This document shows positions 58,134 to 64,000 of a DNA stretch of 64,000 nucleotides, in pieces. A program made the position numbers and the translations under genes. The notes beneath the pieces were generated by a model, which worked only from the letters and a program-made list of their open reading frames with translations, was not told the origin of the DNA and searched no databases. The first letter of the stretch is position 1, and every line of letters begins with the position of its first letter. This stretch comes from CAZLAK01 sp964557545 (GTDB lineage: Bacteria > Bacillota > Desulfotomaculia > Desulfotomaculales > Pelotomaculaceae): the NCBI GenBank assembly GCA_964557545.1, contig CAZLAK010000006.1, positions 7,849 to 71,848 of the forward strand, given 5' to 3'.

Positions 58134-59326
58134 CCCCTTTTCAGCCCGTGCCAGACCCCGTACGGCGTAAGGGATACAGCCCTAAAGATGCCCAGTTCCC
58201 CAAAGCGGTCCCGGATGGCATCGCAGGCGGCGCACAGACGGCGAGCCTTTTCTGACCGGCCGAAGAGGTCCGGCTGTTCGGCGGCGGGCTCAAACAGCCC
58301 CCCTAAGGCAAGGCCCACCATCCTGACCGGCCGCCAGGGGGGCCAGTGGGCGTGCAAAATGTCAAACGCGGCCCGGCAGACCTCTTCCGGCAGGGCGGTC
58401 GGGCGGGGCAGGGTGCGGGCGCGGGAGAAAACCAGAAAATCGGCGTCCTTTAGGGTGAGCACCACGGTCCTGCCCTCATAACCTCCCGCCCGCACCCGCC
58501 GGCAGACCATTTCGCCCAGTTCCCAGATCACCGTCTCAATGCTCTCGGAGTCCCGGTAATCCCTGGGCAGGGTGATCTGGTGCCCGATAGATTTGACCCT
58601 CTCCAAAGAGTGGGGGTCTACCGGGCTGTAGTCGGTGCCGTTGGCCGAGAGGTGGAGCACCCGCCCCACCAGGCCGAACCTCCTCTCCAAGACTTCCGGC
58701 GGGTAGCGGGCCAGGTCCCCGATGGTGCGGATGTTGAGCTCCTTTAGCCTTTTTTCCAGGCGCGGCCCTACGCCAAAGAGCTCCCTCACCGGCAGGGGCC
58801 ACATCTTTACCGGCACGTCGGGGTAGTCGAGGACAGTGAGGCCGTCGGGCTTCTGCATGCCGGCGGCCATCTTGGCCAAAAGCTTGTTCGGCCCCACTCC
58901 CACGCTGCAGAGCACGCCCACCTCCTCCCTGATCCTGGTCTTGAGTTTTAAGGCAATTTCCACCGGCGGACCGAAAAGCTCTTCGCAGCCGGAAACGTCC
59001 AGGAAGGCTTCGTCAATAGAAAAGGGCTCCACCAGCGGGGTAAAGTCCTTCATAATAGACACAATGCGGGCGGAAAAGGCTGTGTAGAGGCTGTGGCGGG
59101 GTTTTAAAAATACCCCTTCGGGGCAGAGCTCTTTTGCCTCCCACACCGGCATACCGGTCTTTACCCCGCGCGCCTTGGCCTGCACCGAAGCCGCCAGCAC
59201 AATGCCGTGCCGCTTGGCCGGATCCCCGCCGACGATCACCGGGCGGCCCTTTAAAGCGGGGTTTACCGCCTGGTGCACGCTGGCGTAAAAAGAGTTCATG
59301 TCCGCCAAGAGGATGCGGCAGGACAC
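58130..59326 (-). CDS. dinB: DNA polymerase IV (Y family)
   Basis: 398 aa error-prone translesion polymerase. Catalytic D9 (LADMNSFYASV) and D105/E106 (FSIDEAFLD), then the VGPNKLLAKMA helix-hairpin region. The C-terminal little finger domain (~240-345) and a further ~50 residues follow. GTG at 59326 with AGGTGA SD. LexA-type sites lie just upstream. Confidence 0.95.
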   Translation of the reverse strand: MSCRILLADMNSFYASVHQAVNPALKGRPVIVGGDPAKRHGIVLAASVQAKARGVKTGMPVWEAKELCPEGVFLKPRHSLYTAFSARIVSIMKDFTPLVEPFSIDEAFLDVSGCEELFGPPVEIALKLKTRIREEVGVLCSVGVGPNKLLAKMAAGMQKPDGLTVLDYPDVPVKMWPLPVRELFGVGPRLEKRLKELNIRTIGDLARYPPEVLERRFGLVGRVLHLSANGTDYSPVDPHSLERVKSIGHQITLPRDYRDSESIETVIWELGEMVCRRVRAGGYEGRTVVLTLKDADFLVFSRARTLPRPTALPEEVCRAAFDILHAHWPPWRPVRMVGLALGGLFEPAAEQPDLFGRSEKARRLCAACDAIRDRFGELGIFRAVSLTPYGVWHGLKRG

Positions 59327-59340
59327 AACCGATCACCTTC

Positions 59341-59382
59341 CGAACAAGTGTTTGCTAATATTATATAAGAACACTTGTTCGG
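59341..59382. promoter_or_regulatory. Pair of LexA (Firmicute SOS) boxes upstream of dinB
   Basis: CGAACAAGTGTTTG (59341-59354) and GAACACTTGTTCG (59369-59381) each fit the Firmicute LexA consensus CGAACN4GTTYG, the second with a perfect GAAC-N4-GTTC core. Together they form a longer perfect inverted repeat (CGAACAAGTGTT / AACACTTGTTCG). The AT-rich centre holds TATATAA-like sequence. Should repress dinB until DNA damage. Confidence 0.85.
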
Positions 59383-59412
59383 TGTAAAGGCACTGTTTTT
59401 CCGAATAAATAA

Positions 59413-59439
59413 AACAAAAAAGCCCGCCGTTTAAGCGGG
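59413..59439 (-). terminator. Terminator after yedF
   Basis: On the minus strand CCCGC pairs with GCGGG around a short loop, followed by CTTTTTTGTTTT. Short stem but a good T-run, 45 bases after the yedF stop. Confidence 0.55.
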
Positions 59440-59483
59440 AAAGTAGGGACAGAAAATTACACAGAATTAATTTTCAGGTTCAC

Positions 59484-60113
59484 TTAGGCTATGGTGATCA
59501 CTTTTTGGCAGGCGGCCAGGCACTCGGTTATTTCCAGCATATTGGACACCCTGCCCGCTGCCAGCTTCTCCGTTAAGCGGTAATAAGTGAGGCACGTCCC
59601 GCAGACCAGCACCTCTGTCCCCGCCGCGGCCAGAGCGCGCACCTGCTCCAGCACGGAGGAGCCTTCCACGGCCAGGTAGACCCCGGTGTTCATGAGAGCT
59701 ATGGACCGGGGCGGCTTTTGCTGGGAAATGGCGGTCATGAAGCTCTTCATCAGCACTTCCCCCAGGTCCGGCGAGCCCTGGCCAATGGCGCTGGCGGTGA
59801 TGAGGTAGGCGATCCCCGGCGCGGTGCCGTCCCCGCCGCCAAAGCCGGCACTTTTAGCGGCAGCCCTTTCTTGCCCGCCGCCACCTGCCGTCTGGCCCCC
59901 TTTAGGCTGTATAGTGATCCAAAAAGCCCCTTCCCTGTCCTCCACACCTGCCTCCAGGCCTTTGCTTTCGGCAAAGCGGGCCACATTCTGGCGCGCCGCC
60001 TCGTTGTCCACGATCACCACAACAGTTTCTCCGCCGGCTTCCTCCAGTGCTCTTTTGGCTTCAATAACGGGCTGCGGGCAGCTCATGCCCCGGCAGTCCA
60101 CCACGCGCGCCAC
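59484..60113 (-). CDS. yedF: YedF-type selenium metabolism protein (TusA-like + DsrE-like)
   Basis: 209 aa. Residues ~1-75 are a TusA/SirA-like domain with the CPxP-type motif GMSCPQPVIEAKRAL; a Gly/Ala linker follows; residues ~100-209 are DsrE-like (AYLITASAIGQGSPDLGEVLMK, VLVCGTCLTYY with cysteines). This fusion is the type that co-occurs with selenocysteine use, and it is the fourth selenium-linked gene in the window. GTG start with AAGGAGGGA seven bases upstream. Exact role is not established. Confidence 0.87.
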   Translation of the reverse strand: MARVVDCRGMSCPQPVIEAKRALEEAGGETVVVIVDNEAARQNVARFAESKGLEAGVEDREGAFWITIQPKGGQTAGGGGQERAAAKSAGFGGGDGTAPGIAYLITASAIGQGSPDLGEVLMKSFMTAISQQKPPRSIALMNTGVYLAVEGSSVLEQVRALAAAGTEVLVCGTCLTYYRLTEKLAAGRVSNMLEITECLAACQKVITIA

Positions 60114-60140
60114 CCAAATCCCTCCTTATTCACGTTTGAC

Positions 60141-60174
60141 GGTCCAAAAAGCACGCCCGCTTTTTAAAGCGGGC
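60141..60174 (-). terminator. Terminator after proA
   Basis: On the minus strand GCCCGCTTT pairs with AAAGCGGGC, followed by GTGCTTTTTGG. It lies 107 bases after proA and upstream of yedF. Confidence 0.6.
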
Positions 60175-60280
60175 CGCCTTATGGACGCTTTATATAGTCT
60201 ATTCGCAGCAGCTTATAAATATCCCTTCATGTTATTAATTCAAATATTTTATAAGCGGGTTTTGCCCCTCAAAAGCTCTT

Positions 60281-61597
60281 TTATGAGGGAGAGCCCGGCT
60301 TGGCCAGGGGAAAATCTTTTTTCAGCCCGGCGTGGACAAAGTTCTTCTTCTTACTGGCGTAATCCGCTACCACGTGGCCGTTGCCCAGTAGCAGGTACTT
60401 GTAGATGACCAGTCCCTCAAGGCCTACCGGCCCGCGGGCGTGGATCTTGCTGGTGCTTATCCCCACCTCAGCCCCCAAGCCGTAGCGGAAGCCGTCGCTG
60501 AAGCGGGTGGAGCAGTTCCAAAACACGTTGCCCGAATCCACCAGGGCCATAAATACAGCCGCCCGGCCGGGATCTTTGGTAATGATGCTGTCGGTGTGGC
60601 CGGAGCCGTAAGTGTTGATGTGTTCCACGGCTTCTTCCAGACTGCCCACCACTTTAACAGAGAGCTTGTAGTCCAGGTACTCCGTCCGCCAGTCTTCTTC
60701 GGTAGCCGGTTCGGCGGGTATAATCTGTAGCGTGCGCGGGCAGCCCAAAATAGTTACCCCTTTTTCTTCCATAGCGCTCTTTAGGGCCGGCAGAAAGCGC
60801 CCCGCCATCCCTTCGTGTACCAGCAGGGTCTCTAGCGCATTGCAGACGGCCACGTACTGGGTTTTGGCGTCCACCGCCACACGCACGGCCATCTCCAAGT
60901 CGGCGTCTTCGTCCACGTAAAGGTGGCAGATGCCGTCGGCGTGCCCCAGCACCGGGATGCGAGAGTTGTCCATAATGTACCTCACAAATTCGTTAGATCC
61001 GCGGGGAATGATGAGGTCGATGTACTCGTCGAGCTTTAACATCTCGCTCACTTCTGCCCTGGTTTCTAAGAGTTTCAACCAGTCGGGCGGCAAGCCCGCC
61101 TCGGCCGCGGCCCCCACGATTATATCCGCCAGGACACGGTTGGTTTCCCTGGCCTCCGAACCCCCCTTTAAAAGCACGGCGTTACCGCTCTTTAAACAAA
61201 GGGTGGAGATCTGCACCAGGGCGTCCGGCCTGGACTCAAAAATAACGCCCATTACCCCAATAGGACAAGTAACCTTGTAAAGCTCCAGCCCCTCGTCCAG
61301 CAAGGTGGCGGATAAGGTCCTGCCCACGGGGTCGGGGAGGGCAATGAGGCTTTTTATCCCCGCCACCGCCTCATCGAGCTTTCCCGCGTCAAACACCAAA
61401 CGCTTTAACAGCGGCGCCGCCAGTCCCTCCTCTTTGCTCCTCTCCACGTCCCGGCGGTTGGCCTCAAAAATGGCCTCTTTATTCTCCATAAGTCTTGCGG
61501 CAAGGCGCGACAGCGCGTCATTTTTTACTTCCGTGCTGGCCGCTGCCATCTTTAAAGAAGCTTCCTTAACCCGGCGCGCCGCCTCTAAAACAGACAT
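60281..61597 (-). CDS. proA: Gamma-glutamyl phosphate reductase
   Basis: 438 aa aldehyde-dehydrogenase-fold enzyme of proline synthesis that reduces glutamyl-5-phosphate to the semialdehyde. Family words: PIGVMGVIFESRPDALVQI, AVLLKGGSEARETN, the catalytic Cys in YVAVCNALETLLVHEG, and HARGPVGLEGL near the C-terminus. ATG 61597 with AGGAGGGG. No proB is beside it; it follows pncB by 32 bp. Confidence 0.96.
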   Translation of the reverse strand: MSVLEAARRVKEASLKMAAASTEVKNDALSRLAARLMENKEAIFEANRRDVERSKEEGLAAPLLKRLVFDAGKLDEAVAGIKSLIALPDPVGRTLSATLLDEGLELYKVTCPIGVMGVIFESRPDALVQISTLCLKSGNAVLLKGGSEARETNRVLADIIVGAAAEAGLPPDWLKLLETRAEVSEMLKLDEYIDLIIPRGSNEFVRYIMDNSRIPVLGHADGICHLYVDEDADLEMAVRVAVDAKTQYVAVCNALETLLVHEGMAGRFLPALKSAMEEKGVTILGCPRTLQIIPAEPATEEDWRTEYLDYKLSVKVVGSLEEAVEHINTYGSGHTDSIITKDPGRAAVFMALVDSGNVFWNCSTRFSDGFRYGLGAEVGISTSKIHARGPVGLEGLVIYKYLLLGNGHVVADYASKKKNFVHAGLKKDFPLAKPGSPS

Positions 61598-61629
61598 ATG
61601 TGCCCCTCCTTCAACTAAAAAATAAAAAG

Positions 61630-63096
61630 TTAATGTTTATCCCCGCTGCCGTTTTGGGCAAAGCTGGTCATTTGGTAAATCAAATCCATTTTGGTCTGCC
61701 ACAGCTTTTCGCTCAAGACCACCGGGTAGATCTCGGGGTTGGTCTTGCGCAGGTACTCGGGGCGGAAGAGCGAAAGCTGGCGGCGGTGGTGCTCCACGAT
61801 TTCTTTTAGCGGCGGCAGCTCCATTACCTGCTCCCCGTCCACAAAGACAGGCTCCAGCAGTTCTAAAGCTTCAAAGTCAGTGACGTACTTTTGCACCCAG
61901 GTGTGGACGGGGTTGAACATTTTAAGCCTCTTCTGCCCCTTTACGTCTTCATCGGCCAGGGCGAGGTAATCCCCTTCCGCCTGGCCGGTTTTGGTGTTAA
62001 CAATGCGGTAGCTCTTCTTAAACCCGGGTGTAATAATTTTTTCCGGATTGCTGGTGATTTTTATCGTCGGCACATACTTGCCGTCTTTTTCCTTGGCCAC
62101 CAGCTTGTAAATGCCCCCCAGGGCCGGCTCGTCTATGCAGGTGATAAGACGCGTGCCCACACCCCAGATATCTATCTTGGCCCCCTGCATCTTGAGGTCG
62201 AATATGTTGTTCTCGTCTAAGTCGTTGGAGGCACTGATCTTCACGTAAGACAAGCCGGCCTCGTCGAGCATTTTTCTGGCTTCAATGGAGAGCTTGGCCA
62301 GGTCCCCGCTGTCCAGCCGGATGGCGGACAGCCTTTTGCCCTTGGACTCCAAGTACCTGGCAATTTTTATGGCGTTGGGCACGCCCGACCTCAAAGTATC
62401 GTAAGTGTCCACCAGGAGGATTACGTTGTCCGGCAGGGCATCGGCAAAGTTTTTGAAGGCCTCTTCTTCGCTGTCGTTGACCTGCACCCAGGAATGGGCG
62501 TGCGTTCCTCTGGCGGGGATGCCGAACATCTTGGCGGCCAGGACGTTGGAGGTGGCGTCAAACCCGCCGATGCAAGCCGCGCGCGTGCCCCATACGGCGG
62601 CATCGGCTTCGTGGGCCCGCCGCGTGCCGAACTCAATGAGCACGTCGTTGGGACAGACCTGCCGGATCCGGGCAGCTTTGGTGGCTACCAGGGTCTGGTA
62701 GTTCACAAAGTTGAGGATGGCCGTCTCAACGAGCTGCGCTTCGAAAATTCTGGCCTCCACCTGGACAAGGGGCTCATTGGGGAAAACGAGCGTGCCTTCT
62801 CTTACCGCCCTTATATTGCCGGTAAACTTAAATTTTGCCAGTTCTTCTAAGAAAGCCGGATCATAGTTTTCTTCTTCTTTGGCCAGAAAGGCCAGATCGT
62901 CACCCGTAAACCGTAAATTGTTGATGTAATGCACCACCCTCTCCAGGCCGGCAAAAACGGCAAAGCCGTTGCCAAAGGGCAGCTTACGGAAGTAAACTTC
63001 AAAAACCGTCTTTTTGTTGTGGATTCCCGCCTTCCAGCAGGCATAAATCATATTTATCTGGTACTTGTCAGTGTGCAGCGCCATGTTCTCGTACAA
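61630..63096 (-). CDS. pncB: Nicotinate phosphoribosyltransferase
   Basis: 488 aa from TTG 63096 (GGGGGG SD eight bases upstream); ATG 63084 is possible and the frame extends to 63195 without support. TDKYQINMIYACW, FEVYFRKLPFGNGFAVFAGLE (in part), EFGTRRAHEADAAVWGTRA and DTYDTLRSG are NAPRT words. Makes nicotinate mononucleotide in NAD salvage, using nicotinate from the pncA product. The C-terminal ~60 residues form the family's extra helical domain. Confidence 0.93.
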   Translation of the reverse strand: MYENMALHTDKYQINMIYACWKAGIHNKKTVFEVYFRKLPFGNGFAVFAGLERVVHYINNLRFTGDDLAFLAKEEENYDPAFLEELAKFKFTGNIRAVREGTLVFPNEPLVQVEARIFEAQLVETAILNFVNYQTLVATKAARIRQVCPNDVLIEFGTRRAHEADAAVWGTRAACIGGFDATSNVLAAKMFGIPARGTHAHSWVQVNDSEEEAFKNFADALPDNVILLVDTYDTLRSGVPNAIKIARYLESKGKRLSAIRLDSGDLAKLSIEARKMLDEAGLSYVKISASNDLDENNIFDLKMQGAKIDIWGVGTRLITCIDEPALGGIYKLVAKEKDGKYVPTIKITSNPEKIITPGFKKSYRIVNTKTGQAEGDYLALADEDVKGQKRLKMFNPVHTWVQKYVTDFEALELLEPVFVDGEQVMELPPLKEIVEHHRRQLSLFRPEYLRKTNPEIYPVVLSEKLWQTKMDLIYQMTSFAQNGSGDKH

Positions 63097-63204
63097 GCAA
63101 CCTACCCCCCCTTTCGCTGCAGGATAACACGCACCCCGGCGACAAAGGGCATGTCCCCGGTTTTCCCTGCCCAAAACGCGGCAAAGAACCGGCAAAGCCC
63201 CCTC

Positions 63205-63912
63205 TCAAGAAGCCACCCTGCTGTACAGCTCGACGCCGTTGCCCATCATGTTGAAGAGCGCCATGGCGTGGGTTAAATCACCGTGGTGGGCGCCGAGGTC
63301 ATAAGTGTCCACAGCGTTGACGGGCACAATTACCCGCCGGCGCTCGTTTTTCATGTTGGAGTAAGCTTTCAGCGAGAGGGCAAACTGCTGCACGCAGATA
63401 TCCGTGCAGTCCCCGACCACAATGAAGTTTTCCAGATGGGGGTTAGAGAAAAACCACTTTTGAAAACTCTCTTCCAAAAAGCCGTTGGTGGAGTTCTTGG
63501 CAAAGAGGGTATAGCCTCCTGCCTCTTTTATTTCATCTACAACCTCGCTCTCAGGCGTACCCGCTAAGGCGTGCACCGGGTAAGAAGCAAACTCCGGCGA
63601 GCGCTCGCTGTGAGAGTCGGCAAAAGCAATCACCCCTATACCGCGCTGGCGGCAGAGCTTTAAAACCCTGACCACTTCCGGCACCAGCGCCTCCACCCGC
63701 GGGCTTTGCAGAGGCCCCATGCGGGCAAAGGCGTTGATCATGTCCACGATGACCAGCACCGTTTTCTGCGGGTCCAGACCGTCAAGCGCAAGTTCCGGCA
63801 GACCCGACAAAAGATCGTATATTTCACCCAAAGCGGCAGCACTGCTTTTTAAAAAATCCTCTTTGGCCACCTTCAAGACCCGATACCCCCTTGCACAAGT
63901 TTTTTTGGTCAT
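63205..63912 (-). CDS. pncA: Nicotinamidase-like isochorismatase-family hydrolase
   Basis: 235 aa. Triad D57 (VIVDMINAF), K139 (LFAKNST) and C173 (GDCTDICV); metal residues in FADSHSE (D99, H101). Family members deamidate nicotinamide to nicotinate; being immediately ahead of pncB makes nicotinamidase the best call. The N-terminal ~45 residues are extra. ATG 63912 overlaps the stop of the gene cut by the window edge as ATGA. Confidence 0.88.
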   Translation of the reverse strand: MTKKTCARGYRVLKVAKEDFLKSSAAALGEIYDLLSGLPELALDGLDPQKTVLVIVDMINAFARMGPLQSPRVEALVPEVVRVLKLCRQRGIGVIAFADSHSERSPEFASYPVHALAGTPESEVVDEIKEAGGYTLFAKNSTNGFLEESFQKWFFSNPHLENFIVVGDCTDICVQQFALSLKAYSNMKNERRRVIVPVNAVDTYDLGAHHGDLTHAMALFNMMGNGVELYSRVAS

Positions 63913-64000
63913 ATATCATTTTCGAGCAGGGCCACGCACTCGATGTGGAACGAGCCGCTTGGATTGATGTCTTGGGCTGTTTTTTGAACCTTGCGTTCGT
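63909..64000 (-). CDS. C-terminal end of a protein, possibly an RlmD/TrmA-type RNA methyltransferase
   Basis: The last 29 residues of a gene entering from the right edge, reading KTAQDINPSGSFHIECVALL then ENDI and TGA. The HIECVALL end resembles the HVE-VALL tail of RNA (uracil-5)-methyltransferases, but the DINPSGSF part is unusual, so the name is tentative. Coding is supported by the ATGA overlap with pncA. Confidence 0.45.
   Translation of the reverse strand, partial: ERKVQKTAQDINPSGSFHIECVALLENDI

Overview
The window looks like chromosomal DNA from a spore-forming anaerobic Clostridia of the Peptococcaceae / Desulfotomaculales / Thermincola kind (inference from gene content; no 16S rRNA gene is present). 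The evidence is a siroheme-dependent (Ahb) haem operon with NirJ-type radical SAM enzymes, futalosine-pathway menaquinone genes, selenocysteine machinery (selC, selA, selB, yedF), CwlD for spore cortex, DegS/DegU, S-layer (SLH) modules, and many GTG/TTG starts with strong Shine-Dalgarno (SD) sequences. I saw no transposase, integrase, prophage or CRISPR array.

Layout. 1-8.8 kb (-): a tightly packed tetrapyrrole operon running polyprenyl-PP synthase, precorrin-2 dehydrogenase, hemA, hemC, cobA-hemD fusion, ahbC, hemB, ahbD and a truncated ahbA/B. It covers glutamyl-tRNA to haem through siroheme, apart from hemL and the rest of ahbA/B. 9.2-16.4 kb: selC, lgt, hisG, an aminotransferase, and several small or structural genes, including a LysM/beta-propeller protein overlapping an AbrB gene. 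16.4-23.8 kb (-): DUF456, a methyltransferase, cwlD, an LpdD-like prenyl-flavin chaperone, a geranylgeranyl-reductase-like flavoprotein, selB and selA. 24-28.4 kb (+): a PurS-PurS-PurL fusion, purQ, and an L,D-transpeptidase lipoprotein. 28.4-35.3 kb (-): mqnC, mqnA, mqnE, ubiA, ubiD, menG and a polyprenyl-synthase-like protein without its Asp-rich motifs. 35.5-43.6 kb: speD, ferredoxin, degSU, tRNA-Pro, a K+ channel and a polyprenol-linked glycosylation cluster.

43.7-46.3 kb (+): a SAM-I riboswitch leads the three-gene route that makes homocysteine from aspartate semialdehyde (HcyBio/COG1900, NIL-ferredoxin, UPF0280). 46.3-56.7 kb (-): the most unusual locus. A cobalamin riboswitch and attenuator lead a 1196-residue secreted SLH protein built from an alpha/alpha-toroid plus a transcobalamin-C-like (DUF4430) domain. 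It is followed by a membrane-anchored DUF4430 protein, a secreted toroid protein, ECF T and fused A subunits, a CobO adenosyltransferase and an ECF S component. I read it as a surface corrinoid capture and import system organised like animal intrinsic factor/transcobalamin.

56.8-64 kb (-): a spore-type amidase with degenerate SLH repeats, SOS-regulated dinB with a small Cys-rich partner, yedF, proA, and NAD salvage genes (pncA, pncB) coupled to the tail of a gene cut by the window edge.

All assignments come from reading the sequence and motifs by eye; no database or structure search was run.
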